Positions 11,640 to 21,862 of a DNA stretch of 64,000 nucleotides are shown here, piece by piece; positions within the stretch are counted from its first letter, which is position 1, and every line of letters begins with the position of its first letter. Under the pieces are notes generated by a model that was not told the DNA's origin, made no database searches, and saw only the letters and a program-made list of their open reading frames with translations. The DNA comes from Pezicula radicicola (lineage: Eukaryota; Ascomycota; Leotiomycetes; Helotiales; Dermateaceae). The position numbers were made by a program, and so were the translations under genes. The stretch is taken from contig PDUO01000053.1 of assembly GCA_003008705.1 (NCBI GenBank), forward strand, positions 251,891 through 315,890, read 5' to 3'.

Positions 11640-12415
11640 TACTAAACATTGTTAAAAATATAAATAGAATATAAGATTTTTTAGTTAAAATTTAAATTAA
11701 TATAATAATAAAGAATATTTAATATAAAAAATCTTTTAATAAATTAACTTTTATATTATAATAAGTTTATTTATAATAAGTTATTATTTAATAAAAGCTT
11801 TAATAATAATATAATTAATATATATTTTAATTATAATAAAAAGTCTCTTTATATTTATTTTAAATTATTAATATTTACTTTATAAAAATAGAACTAATAA
11901 ATAAATATAATATAAACTTTATAATATATAATATATAATTAATTATTAAAAAAGTAATAAGAATATATATAATTAAGTTTTTTAAAATAAAAAATAAAAA
12001 TAAAAAGTTTTTAAATAAAGTAATAATAATAATTAATTATATTAAAAAAAATTAAAATTTAATAAAATTATTATAAACTTAATAAATTAAATAAACTAAA
12101 ATATTTATTAATAAAAGAATAATAAATAATATAATTAAAATTATATATAAATAAATCTTTAAATAAATCTTTTATAATTAAATTAATATTATAAAATTTT
12201 TAAATAAATTTAATTTAATTAATTAAATAATTAATTATAAATAATAATTAATATTTATATTTAGAATTATTAAATTAAAATAAAATTATAAGAAAATCTT
12301 TAATATAAAAATATAATTTTTATTTTATTATAATTAAAATCTTTAATTTATATTTATTTATATACTTTTAAAAAGAATTATTTAATTATAATAATAGTTT
12401 TATATATTTTATATT
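11640..12415. other. Extremely A/T-rich tract
   Basis: Almost every base is A or T, with rare G and C mainly in AAG, CTT, AGA or ACT contexts. There are no ORFs, no clear tandem unit and no recognisable coding remnant on either strand. It begins within 20 bases of the ankyrin gene stop. This is stronger loss of G/C than in the 46-59 kb block, where CT, AG and CC are kept. A heavily RIP-mutated insertion is the simplest view. Confidence 0.7.
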
Positions 12416-12439
12416 AGTTCAACCACCTCCTTACAAGAC

Positions 12440-13276
12440 AACCGACTATGGCAGATTTGGCGGTCTATAAACTGTTCCCAAGATCGAGCCTAATAACAAC
12501 TCGGACAGGCCGAGAATGAATGGTTTAGAATACACTTTGTTGACTAGTTGTATATATTCCCCAGCCTTATCGTTTATAAAGTCTAGACGGAGCAAAAGTC
12601 CCTGTGCGGCCTTGTCGATACTAAGCAATAATAGAAATACTCATGTCTAGCTTATAAGTATTGAATCAAGAGTAATCAATTCTTCTCTAACGCTATCTTC
12701 TCTAAGTTATAGGTCGTGTTTCTTGACTTCTAAACTTCTTCGAGGGTACTACGCCCTCTTGTCCTCAGGTATAGGGTATTGTGTATTCTTTCGTATACCG
12801 AACAAAGCTCCGTGCCATTTTAAAGTTGGTTGGAAGATGTATGTCCGATAAGATAGCAGTACTTGCGGAATACACTCACCTGAATCTTGATTATTAATGG
12901 AAAAAAGGTTCTCGTTATTGCCATTCGATTTCAGAGGGCTCCTATTGAATAATATTAGCCTGTTACTTAACCCATTACACTAAGAGTGAACAAGGAGGCA
13001 GTACTAAAGGAGAGGTGAGAAAAAAAGGGTCCAGAAATGATTCTGGAAGTGAGTCGTTAACGTTAGTAGTATGAGAAACATAGGAGGCCGATTGGGTTGA
13101 TGAATCCTGTTCAGAAGTCTATGTTGACAGTATGTAAGCATCTGGAGTTGTCGTACTTGCCGAATGTAGAAGCCGTGGCGGGGCAGGGAGCGGAGGCGTA
13201 GACTGCGCAGATAAATCCCAGTTCGGTGGTAGGTCAATATATTTGGACCAGTCCTCTTGACTTAGGCAATCATCGA
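12440..13276. other. Unassigned region
   Basis: Short minus-strand frames exist at 12446-12628 (60 codons) and 13004-13237 (77 codons). The first reads like a fragment of a helical protein but has no motif I can name. I see nothing else. Confidence 0.3.
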
Positions 13277-13760
13277 TTATTGGACACTTGCTGGATGATA
13301 TGCCTGAATCGGGAGCCTCTCCCTCATAATCACTGATTGTTGGACATTCGGTGGTGATGGTGTGTCTTGCTCATGATGATCGTCGATACAAGGGGTTGCG
13401 GCAGGACTAGGCAGAGGGACTGTTCGGATGATGCCTTGAAAGGTTGCGACGGCAGTATTACGGACAGAAGGGTGATTATCCAAGTATCGGTTGAATGTGG
13501 TTTACTCTTTGCGCAACCAGTGGAGAACGTCTTAGACAGCCTGCGCAATGATTTAGAAGTTGAGGCGGACGATGGATTGGGTTCCAGACCTTTTCAAAGT
13601 TTAGAGTAAATAGTACGTTACCTTCAATGAGTGCTTGATCTAAGTCAGTGCCTGAATCCATCTCACAAGTTAGTCCGTGCCTCAAAGCGGGGTTGACATC
13701 AATAACCAGGAAGGAAGTGGTCGTGGCGAGAGCATTGACATTTTTGTCGGACCCCTGCAT
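13277..13760 (-). pseudogene. Unrecognised decayed minus-strand gene
   Basis: Reading the minus strand down from 13760, one frame gives about 50 codons (SDKNVNALATTTSFLVIDVN). After a frame change or intron near 13610, a second gives SIVRLNF, IIAQAV and DVLHWLRKE separated by TAA codons, then TTFNRYLDNHPSVRNTAVAT and an open end to 13277. Each TAA fits CAA before RIP. The protein-like sense supports a former gene. I do not recognise the family. Confidence 0.35.
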
Positions 13761-14116
13761 AACATGATTATATTTAGATGATGGGGACAGGGGAGTGAAA
13801 GCTTGACATCAAGCTGCATATATTTTAACGATATGCAAAACCCAGTTCTTATTAGCCACACTACTTTAAACATTATCTTTTAAGACGTCTTTATTGCGCC
13901 CTTCCTCCCTACCTCTTAAACACCTCTACAGTTTTTAAAATTCTGCCTTCTATAATCTTTCATCACTCTATTGCGTTCTCAAGTATAGATACCGTCTCGT
14001 CTCAAAGCACATCTCATACACTTGAATCCTTCCAAAGCGAGCCACCTTGCTGAAGCCTTTGAAGCCTGGACCGCATTTAATTGCGACGTGCTTACTAAAA
14101 GCGCCAACTTCCCAAA

Positions 14117-14340
14117 TGACCGCAGAGGAAATTCAAGAATGGCTTGCCGAAAATTATCCACACTACTAATATACAAAACGCCAAATTTGGGATTTTCTAA
14201 GATATGGTGCTAAAGGAGAGGATCCTATATTTATGATTGTTAACAAATACCGCGCTGCGGAAGACCTAAATCGCTAGGCTATTCGACCTGATATAGAACC
14301 TCAACTTCGCTAATGGTGGAGTGACCCTCCCGCTCCAGCC
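14117..14340 (+). pseudogene. Small decayed frame, possibly forkhead-like
   Basis: From an ATG at 14117 the frame reads MTAEEIQEWLAENYPHY, stop (TAG-type break), YTKRQIWDFLRYGAKGEDP and onward, with further TAG/TAA breaks that fit glutamine or tryptophan codons. The spacing EIxxWLxENYPHY followed by a basic helix resembles helix 2-3 of a forkhead winged helix, but similarity over so short a span is weak. It may be an unrelated fungal helical domain. Confidence 0.3.
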
Positions 14341-14429
14341 AAAGGTCGTTCTTGCCCGCCCTAAGCCACCGTGTGATGATCCATGACTGGATTGATCTTC
14401 TCTTGCCCATGGGAATTTTCCAGTATTAC

Positions 14430-14710
14430 ATGCAGCCTCAAATGTCGACTCTGTTTCAAAGATTCAGGAAATGGCAGCCGTCAACCCGAAAGAGCGTGCT
14501 TCTGCGGCACAGATGCTTGTCAAGTACTACAATGGAGTTGGGCTTAGTACTCCACGGAATCAGGTCCCAGCGCTCATCAGCAGTCCTTCTCCCGGAATCA
14601 CCGCCGCCAGAGCTCCGGCCCTAGCCATTCCCGCTTTGACAACTCGGACTACACAAACTAGACCGAGAGGCTTCCAAAGGAACGGGAATATATTTGCAGC
14701 CGCTGTTTAG
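14430..14710 (+). pseudogene. Possible C-terminal tail of a protein-kinase gene
   Basis: An open frame reads ASNVDSVSKIQEMAAVNPKER then ASAAQML and runs to TAG at 14708-14710. The NPKERASAAQML phrase resembles kinase subdomain XI (usually D-P-x-x-R-x-S/T-A), where the last helices of the lobe lie. Upstream the frame is broken by stops and no HRD or DFG region is visible, so at most a kinase tail survives. Alternatively it is a chance match in an unrelated protein. Confidence 0.3.
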
Positions 14711-15298
14711 TACCGTGTTGAGAAAGCTCATGATCCCTTCCCCGCACAACAACCCCCTCGCCGGCTACAAGGTCTCCGCCTCAAACCAGCTAAGAGCTGA
14801 ATTTTGATACCTCTGTTGCAACAGGGATTAAATGCTCGACAGACATCAGATTAGTGCCTTTCGTGTCAATTCAGAGTTAGATGGACGACGGACACTGGGC
14901 GGGCACAGCGAAGGTAATACCATCTTCCCTATAGATCCGAAGAGGCGAAGCCATAATTCGAAATCCCCAAGACGAAAATCGCGCCCTACTCGAAAATCGC
15001 CTTCTGGTACGAGGTTTCAGCCGAGATTTTCAGGTTTTCGAGAGATGGAACTGCAGCTCTTAAACGTGCTATGAGTCACTAGCAACTGAACTTCTACCTC
15101 ACCAAAGGCCGTATCGTGAAGTTGAATATGATGCACTTGCCTTGGTCGTGAGTTATCTCTTTGTAGGCGAATGCGGTGGCAACAGATGTCATATTCATGC
15201 CACCTAAAACGGCACATAACATAAGTCTGTAAAACATTGTCTCCTAAGAGCAAGATAAAAAGCCTTTTAGAAATATAAAAATCCTCTTCAATGCAACA
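14711..15298. other. Unassigned region with one basic ORF
   Basis: The plus-strand ORF at 14832-15074 (80 codons) would be rich in Arg, Lys and Ser, with no domain. A minus-strand ORF at 15017-15253 overlaps it. Neither has enough support to be called a gene. Confidence 0.3.
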
Positions 15299-15657
15299 AT
15301 GGATACTGCAAATGTCAAACGAAAGAACGAGGGAATAAATCGAAGAAAGGATGCCTTGATTAAGAAAACATATGAATTGGGGGAATTCGATGGTCTTAAC
15401 GTGGCTCTAATCAGTCGCAAGCATAGTCGGTACACTACGTACAGATCCAAGTATCATAAAACATAGCTACCACCTATGGCAGGGATTGTAAGTGCTCGCT
15501 GAATTGCATACGACTGGTGCTAATACTAACCTAGCACACAATATATCCTCTCCCGAAGATGATGGTACCCAAAGATGTCGAGAAGCGTCTTTTTAAACAG
15601 AGGAGTGACAGAAAATTGGCTTCGGATGGGTATAGGGCTACCAGGGAGGTAGATTAG
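15299..15657 (+). pseudogene. Small MADS-box-like gene with one in-frame stop
   Basis: From ATG 15299 the frame encodes a short N-terminus, then NEGINRRKDALIKKTYELGE and FDGLNVALISRKHSRYTTYR. This matches the first half of a MADS box (KRKxGLxKKAxELxxLxxxxVAL). An in-frame TAG at 15464-15466 follows. Sense continues after it (LPPMAGI), then an intron at 15488-15534 has GTAAGT, ACTAAC and CTAG. Exon 2 (from 15535) reads HTIYPLPKMMVPKDVEKRLF and stops at TAG 15655-15657. The family would be a small fungal SRF-type DNA-binding protein. The single TAG fits CAG to TAG by RIP, and everything else looks intact, so the gene may give a 55-residue product or be newly dead. Confidence 0.65.
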
Positions 15658-15869
15658 AGAAGGTGCTGGGCAAGGTTTCGGAGTCCAGTCATATAGCGAA
15701 AACCAAAATGCTAATCTACTATAGAATAGCCCACTCCCATCCTTGTAGATTATTTTCATTCTCTTCGCCTTCAGCTACCTCAGCGATCAGAACATCTCCA
15801 ACATCTTGACCTTCGGCATGTAGCGGATGACAATTCTCCATGTTGTATCATTAGCGACTGCCTCCTGTC

Positions 15870-17014
15870 TCATTCCATAGAATCAACAACGCCCTCCTTC
15901 CCCCCCACCAAGAGAGCATCGTCTTCTAAAACATACCCATCCGCTCGTTCTATCAAACCATGGTAGTAATTAACCAGGACCTCTGGATTAGGCACTATCT
16001 TCCAGTCTACTCTGTATAAAAACTCTAGCTCGAGAAGGCTGAGTTCGGCAACTTTGATACCGCCGACCCGTGCATACGTTATATTACTCTGATAGGAATC
16101 TGATAGTCCTTTCGCCGCCACCGCTGCCGCTGTAATAAGGAAACGATGGACTGTTAAGGTCGTCACAGCGAAGGCCGGGTAGAGGGAGGATAACCGATCT
16201 ATGTAGTAAACTATAGACAAGAGTAGTAGCGGGGTAAGCGTCACGTGCTTTGTGAGTCTTTTTAGATAGTCCACAACTGAGATTCTAGGAGCTGTTCTAT
16301 CATTTTGTTAGCTAAGCCTAATAATTTGTAATATTAACAAACAGACCTAGAATGAAACCTAGTAAGGCCACTATCTCTTAAAGGAAGTTGGTCGTTTATT
16401 TGTATGAGTTCTGATATCATATCGGCTATTAGGAGTACAAGATCCTCGACGTCACAGAACTCATATTTAGGGGGTAAGATCTTAGCCGCAACAGGTGCTT
16501 GCTTTACACTCCCGGGAGATGCTGGATAGTTCCTTATAAAAGAAGGATCTGCATGCGTACATCCTTGCGACGGCCTTCGGTTTCCAGCTAGGGGTTGAGT
16601 GCCAAAATTTAATGATTGAAGTGACTCCTGGTTTGATGATGATATTTGAGGAATAGTAACGCTCGAAGTAGCTTCTCGTGCAGCATGCTCCTTTGTAGGC
16701 GGCATCTCCTCCTCTCCTATAGTTATGGCTCCAATCGGAACGCCTTGTGGCATCGCAGTCGTCGACGCAATTGGTGAATACTGCGTTGAGGCATCTACAT
16801 AACATCGCGGTTTCACAGATATGATAGCACTGTCCCTTGGTGCAGCTACCAACGAGGGAAGGGGGACTGTTACTGACTCTAGCCATCGTTGCGATGGTGA
16901 TCTTACAGTTCTCGAGGTGTGTAGTGATTCATATCCTTCATTACTAGGTCGGTAGTAGAAGTCCGATGGCGATGATGGAGAAGGAAAAATTCTAGAGTCA
17001 GGGGAGGTCGACAT
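15870..17014 (-). CDS. PHO80-type cyclin
   Basis: Exons are 17014-16347 and 16284-15870, joined through a 62-nt intron (GTCTGT donor, GCTAAC branch site, CTAG) to give 360 residues ending in TGA. The first about 185 residues are low-complexity and Ser/Pro rich. The cyclin fold starts near VEDLVLLIADMISELIQIND and crosses the intron at LTRFHSR/ISVVDYLKRL. It continues with LTVHRFLITAAAVAAKGLSD and YARVGGIKVAELSLLELEFL, hallmark phrases of the PHO80/PCL-like cyclins that partner the PHO85 kinase. By family knowledge this class controls phosphate-responsive transcription and other nutrient signals. There is no frame damage. The acid phosphatase gene lies 780 bp upstream, divergently transcribed. 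Confidence 0.9.
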
Positions 17015-17372
17015 GCCCTCTTATCTCAATTATAAAGGTGAGAGTAGGTGTGCGCCCTTATATAACACGTATCTGTAAAGGATGAGCGACCAACGGGTCG
17101 GCGGTGGGATAGACTCAGGAAGGGAGGAATGTCTTGGGTCCTTCCAGCCTCGCGGTTAAAAGTAGGCCTTAAGGCTATCTGACATTACCGTACACGACAT
17201 GCCAAAAACAATTCCACCATCGCTCTAGTCGACTTCTTAGAAGAGAAGACCCCTCTATTAAGTTTCTAGAAATATTTCTGCAATATACAATCATTATTAT
17301 TACCACATAATCCTTCTAGCCAAAGACTAACTTAAGGGAAGGATCGGAATATGCCATTTGCATGTAACATAC

Positions 17373-17378
17373 CACGTG
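17373..17378. promoter_or_regulatory. CACGTG E-box between cyclin and phosphatase genes
   Basis: A perfect CACGTG palindrome lies 421 bp upstream of the acid phosphatase start. CACGTG is the core bound by PHO4/NUC-1-type bHLH regulators of phosphatase genes in yeasts and filamentous fungi. One six-base site could arise by chance, so a role is only suggested by the context. Confidence 0.35.
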
Positions 17379-17619
17379 ACCAGCTGAGGTGCAGGAAGAA
17401 ACTAAGTGAAGATCGGGGGCGCTATAGCCCCCTGGAGTCCCCACTCGATGGCGCGGGGGTCAGATATGCTTTAAAGTATTCCTACTATTCGCAAACCAAT
17501 TGGCAGCCGCGAGCTCATAGAACTGTACTGGGATCCCTTGAGACGATACTTATAAATGGTGCTGTTGATTTGCAAGCAAAAAGGGCCGATAAGTTTCAGC
17601 CAAACAATGCTGGATCCTA

Positions 17620-17649
17620 GGTGGCTTACGTTTTTAGGGTGGCTTACGT
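17620..17649. repeat. Direct repeat of a 12-base motif upstream of the phosphatase
   Basis: GGTGGCTTACGT occurs at 17620-17631 and again at 17638-17649, an 18-base period, about 145 bp before the phosphatase ATG. Exact 12-base duplication with this spacing suggests paired transcription-factor sites or a small local duplication. I cannot tie it to a known factor. Confidence 0.5.
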
Positions 17650-17793
17650 CAATGCCACTCACCCCTAAAGCCAAACATTTTGAGAAGGCCGGATATATAT
17701 TGTAGACCGGCTGGCGCTAAACGAGTATCCTACAGAGCATGGCCGACACATACACGTTACTCACCTAAAGAGTTCCCATTCCTTTACCTGATC

Positions 17794-19248
17794 ATGCATC
17801 TACCAGCCATTAGCTATTATCCTCTTTCTTTAGCACTAATCTTTGTAACCTGGTAAGTCTTAGTCTCAAAGCAACGCTCCGCCATCCTTTCTCCCTAACA
17901 CACAGCCAGTGTCACATCCAATGTCTTTGACAACCCTATCACTGGCTACTTAAATATACCGCAGATAACGCAGCATCTCGGACCTGGGTCGCCGTTCTTT
18001 TCTCTTGCAGTTAATGCATCCGACAAAACTCCACCTGGTTGCTCTATTACCTTTGTGAACATTCTTTCTCGTCATGGAGCACGATTTCCCACGTCAGGAA
18101 GTACGACGTCGATTAAAACAGCGCTTGGTAAAGTGCAAGTAGCCTTACAAAACTCTACCCTTTCTTTACCATCAGAATACGCCTTTCTCCAGAACTTTAC
18201 GTATACTTTGAGTACGGATAATCTCACTCAATTTGGACAGCAAGAATTGTTCAACTCTGGCTTGAAGTTTTTCGAGAGGTATGGGTCTCTCGACAACGGG
18301 TCTGTTCCTTTTATTAGAGCTTCTAGCAGCCCTCGAGTAATCGAGTCTGCTCAGAATTTCACTCAAGGTTTCAACGCAGCAGCCAGCGTACGTGGTGCAG
18401 CTGCTAAATTAATTCTCGACAATTCGATACTCATTATTACAGAGGGCACTAACAGTAATAACACGCTGCATGTCGAAACCTGCAATGCCTTCGAAAACGA
18501 CGCCCCGTTCGATATTATCGACGATGACCAGGACCAGATCTGGAGCAATATTTTCGTACTCCCGATAACGGCTCGCCTGAATACTAATTTACCGGGAGCA
18601 AACCTTAACGTGAATGATACCGTAGCAATCATGAACCTGTGTCCGTTTGAAACTGTTGCCACTCTAAACGGTGCCATTTCCCCTTTTTGCTATCTCTTTA
18701 CAGATGACGAATGGCTGTCGTACGGATTCCTGCAAGACCTTGACAAATATTTCGGGAATGGGCCCGGAAACCCGCTTGGCTCTACTCAAGGGGTAGGTTT
18801 TGTGAACGAACTTCTCGCCCGATTAACGAACACGGCTGTTGTCGATTACACCTCGACCAACGGGACCTTGGATTCCTCAAACGCGACGTTCCCGTTAGGG
18901 TTACCTCTATATGCCGACTTCTCTCACGATACACAGTTGACATCGATCTTCTCTGCTCTAGGGCTCTTTAATTCATCCATCGAAAATGGCGGGTTAAATA
19001 CAACAGATCGAAACTCTAGCGTAATATCTGGATACAGTTCCTCTAAAACGGTTCCGTTTTCCGGACGGGCGTACTTCGAGAAAATGCTCTGCGATGAAAG
19101 TGAGGAGGAAATGGTTAGGATACTCGTGAATGATGCAGTCCAACCACTGGAGTTTTGTGGCGGAGACGAGTACGGGAGATGCACTCTGTCCCAGTTTGTG
19201 GAGAGCCAGGGTTTCGCGAAATCAGGAGGAGACTGGGGCGAATGCTGA
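17794..19248 (+). CDS. Secreted histidine acid phosphatase (phytase-like)
   Basis: Exon 1 is 17794-17852 and exon 2 is 17910-19248, joined over a 57-nt intron (GTAAGT, CCCTAAC, CCAG). The product is 465 residues, the usual length for fungal 3-phytase/acid phosphatase. The N-terminal about 22 residues form a signal peptide with a hydrophobic core (YYPLSLALIFVTW). The catalytic RHGARFPT motif is at residues 74-81 and supplies the nucleophile histidine. The proton-donor HD pair is at 359-360 in YADFSHDTQ. Many N-x-S/T sites indicate a glycosylated extracellular enzyme releasing phosphate from phytate or other monoesters. The frame is intact and ends in TGA. The neighbouring PHO80-type cyclin and the CACGTG site fit phosphate-starvation control, which is inferred. 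Phytase versus broad acid phosphatase cannot be decided from the sequence alone. Confidence 0.93.
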
Positions 19249-19421
19249 ATTCTGAGAAAGAGTGGCTGTGACGGTCATCGCTCGATATAGGTATTCCCTG
19301 GAACGGACAGGCCTTAGTATTTGACAAGACAAAGACGCAAAAAATATCAAGCGTAGCTCAATACTTCCTCAGCCCAGTTGCACTATGAAACTTGCATCTG
19401 CAAGCCACAGGCCACCTATGA

Positions 19422-19742
19422 CTAACGCCAGCAGCAACTACCCTCTGCATAGAGACACTCAGCATCGTGATCGCAATTTGACGTCCCAGTCTGAGCTTCT
19501 GCAGCACCAGCCTCAGCTTCTCCAGTACCTGGGCCCCCTTCTGCAGTAGCAGACTCTGCTGCTGGAGCACTAATTCCAAGCTCTGAAGCATCTCCAATAG
19601 CTCCTCCTGCATTGGCATCTATACCAGCCGGTATTCCTTCGGTAGAGACGCTAGCTGCGGCAGAGATTGATATACCGTTGATACTCGCTCGCGTAGATTC
19701 AAGATCGGTAGGATTCGAAGCTCGAGCTCTTGAATAGTACAC
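19422..19742 (-). CDS. Hypothetical low-complexity Ala/Gly/Glu-rich protein, uncertain
   Basis: A minus-strand frame of about 106 codons is rich in Ala, Gly, Ser and Glu and ends in CDHDAECLYAEGSCCWR, a Cys-rich tail. A likely 3' splice site (TCTTCTCTTAG) lies just upstream near 19803, and two other minus-strand frames upstream (19834-20061 and 19925-20167) could supply earlier exons. I could not build a convincing full model, and an overlapping frame (19619-19801) is equally open. It may be a small secreted protein or non-coding. Confidence 0.3.
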   Translation of the reverse strand: MYYSRARASNPTDLESTRASINGISISAAASVSTEGIPAGIDANAGGAIGDASELGISAPAAESATAEGGPGTGEAEAGAAEAQTGTSNCDHDAECLYAEGSCCWR

Positions 19743-20176
19743 TGAGCGGTATAGATTTCGGAGTTCGTGACTGTAATAAGGCTGTTGAAGCTGAGAGTCA
19801 AATCTAAGAGAAGAAAATGTTAGTCTGGTCGTTTTATGGATAGAGCTGGAGCAGGAAGGGAGGATACTGTGTATACATGTAGAGAGAATTGCTAGTGGAA
19901 GGGCTGGAATTGGTAGTCCAGTTGCTATACCGTTGTGTATATATTGAACGGAGTGATGTCCAGGTGATTGGGTCTCTGCAAATAGATGGCGTCTGCGCGG
20001 GTGATAGGGTCTCCTGTATTTGGGCAGAGGAAATGGACGTGAATGATATTGCTATAGACATCGTAAACGATGAGTTTGATAAAGCGCATTGTGTCGAAAG
20101 CTGGAAAGAAGCTCACGATAATCGAGGAGACTAGTCCTCCGGCAAACGTCAGCGTATCTCTCATCAAAAAGTTTCA

Positions 20177-20428
20177 ATGCCAACTCAGCAGCGTAACCTA
20201 GAGCGTCTAGAGGCTTCAAACCCAAGAGATACACAAAAGAGGATGGTAAGGCCCATTGCCAGTCCGCAGCGTAACACTGCAATTATCGGGGATTATATCG
20301 ATCTAGAAATCAGGGAAGATGCCGCTCTTCAACAACTTCAAGACTATTCCAACGGTATGTCCATCTTCGACAGCAGGAGGAATATATATTGTATACCAAA
20401 GCAGAGACTAGTAAGTTCACAACAGTAG
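20177..20428 (+). CDS. Hypothetical ORF, possible first exon of the glycine-rich gene
   Basis: An 83-codon frame starts at ATG 20177 and encodes a polar N-terminus with EIREDAALQQLQDYSN. A GTATGT donor follows near 20354. It could splice to the glycine-rich frame downstream, but the phases I tried do not join cleanly and the intron would be about 380 nt, long for this genome. No domain is recognised. Confidence 0.25.
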   Translation: MPTQQRNLERLEASNPRDTQKRMVRPIASPQRNTAIIGDYIDLEIREDAALQQLQDYSNGMSIFDSRRNIYCIPKQRLVSSQQ

Positions 20429-20547
20429 GAGATTAGAACCAGAGAGCAGATGGCAGCGGTTGGTAAAGAGCCAACTACTGCTCATGATGTCGTCTTTGCT
20501 AGTATTTTCTAAAATCTGCAAAACAGGCAGACATGGGGCTTGAATTG

Positions 20548-20680
20548 CCACGAAATTTGGGTTAGTACGAGAATTGGGGCTGGCATAAGACACAGGACTA
20601 GTATAAGAATTGGGGTTGGTACGAGAATCAGGGTTGATATAGGAATCAAGGCAAGTATAGGAATCGGGGCTTGCATGGGA
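20548..20680. repeat. Degenerate 18-base tandem repeat
   Basis: About seven imperfect copies of an 18-base unit of the type GTATAGGAATCGGGGCTT follow each other. On the minus strand they encode a loose six-residue repeat (Asn/Ser-Pro-Asn/Asp-Ser-Tyr/Arg-Thr). The units differ mainly by G/A and C/T changes. They lie just upstream of the glycine-rich segment and may be part of its intron or promoter. Confidence 0.6.
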
Positions 20681-20736
20681 AATCATTTTTATAAATACAA
20701 TTCTATTGATATAGTAGAATTTGAAATCGGCTTCAG

Positions 20737-21003
20737 TTCGGCAACAGTTCGGGACACGGCCCGGGATATAATCAAGGAGGACATGGCGGGTACGAGGGAG
20801 GATACGGAGGGAACAGAGGTGGCCACGCTGGTTATGAAGGAGGACATGGCGGGTATGAGGGAGGATACGGCGGGAATAGAGGCGGGCACGGCGAGAACAG
20901 AGGTGGCCATGAAGGGTATAGAGGACACAGCGGGAACAGAGGTGGTCATGGCGGTTACGACGGTGGGAACGACGGGTATAGAGGTGGTTATGCAGGAGAT
21001 TAA
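20737..21003 (+). CDS. Glycine-rich repeat protein, C-terminal exon
   Basis: From a plausible 3' splice site (CTTCAG at 20731-20736) the frame reads FGNSSGHGPGYNQ. It then has about 70 residues of GGHGGYEGGYGGNRGG-type repeats to TAA at 21001-21003. Gly, His, Tyr, Asn and Arg dominate. The motif GYGGNRGG resembles RGG-box RNA-binding tails and also cell-wall or stress glycine-rich proteins, so the role is open. The start exon is not identified. The strong repeat in one frame only, with synonymous third-base variation, supports coding. Confidence 0.5.
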   Translation, partial: FGNSSGHGPGYNQGGHGGYEGGYGGNRGGHAGYEGGHGGYEGGYGGNRGGHGENRGGHEGYRGHSGNRGGHGGYDGGNDGYRGGYAGD

Positions 21004-21123
21004 CAGTATTAGTTGAAAGTATCTGAGTGAACAGGTCTTTGCGCCATTATAAGCTTGAATGTTAGGCTGATTTCCACTCATAGCCGGCAGTTCCCCGCAA
21101 AGCTTAGCATTTGTTAGCGCCAC

Positions 21124-21862
21124 TTAGCAGATTTTGTCAGAGCTGTTTCGCAAAAGGACCAGCCACAGATAAGGTTCGAGAACAACATTGGACGTCATCG
21201 ACGGCCCCACTTCCCTTGAGCAGCCATCCCGACTACGCATCCCCCCAACTGACTTTGGTCCAAACAGAATGAGACGAGTAGTGAAGACGAAAGAACAGGA
21301 AGTCTGATCGGTCACTGCTCCAGTCGCATACCTCCCCACAACCAGACTTCCGAGGAACGTACCACTGAGGACTGAGAGGAAATAGCCCACATTCATCGTC
21401 ATGATAGATAGCATGCTATTGAACGTCAGTAAAAGAGTCATGTCAAGAGAATACGAATGAGGTAGCTTACAGCAAGTATAATATGCCTGCAATCACAGTG
21501 TCAATCGCAGCTCGCGGCCCATCAGTAGTGATTCTCCACGGCATTGTACCTGTCATATGCTTGCGCACAACTATAAGATCCCCCTCGACCCCATTCTCCG
21601 TCAAGAGCGCTGTTTGAGAATCCGAATCGCTGCTAATACGCTCTTTCGTATTCGGCTTCCTTATAACAACAACATACCGTCGATTAAGCTCAGCATCGAT
21701 CCAGCGCTCCTCAAGCACGGCCTTGAAGGCGATGAGGAAGCGGAATATAACAGCGAGGACAATGAGGAAGATACACGTCCCGGCATAAGCACTAATAGAC
21801 ATGGGCAACCACTTCAAGGAGTATAGTAGAGTGCCAGTGGCGGTAGCGAATATTGAGGACAT
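21124..21862 (-). CDS. Ctr-family copper transporter
   Basis: Exons are 21862-21471 and 21415-21124, with a 55-nt intron (GTAAGC to AATAG), giving 227 residues. The first membrane helix is in SAYAGTCIFLIVLAVIFRFL. A cytosolic loop follows with ERWIDAELNRRYVVV and PWRITTDGPRAAIDTVIAG. The second helix carries the MxxxM motif (M132 and M136 in LMLSIMTMNVGYF), and the third carries GxxxG (SGTFLGSLVVG). These are the defining features of Ctr pores that import or mobilise Cu(I). There is no Met-rich extracellular N-terminus, so it resembles short Ctr members, or an upstream exon is missing. A copper P-type ATPase remnant starts 790 bp away on the opposite strand. Confidence 0.9.

Noticed and set aside
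20540..21016. 158-codon ORF MNCHEIWV...
   Set aside because: It overlaps the glycine-rich frame in another phase, and its Met/Thr/Gly/Glu repeat is the shadow of the true repeat.
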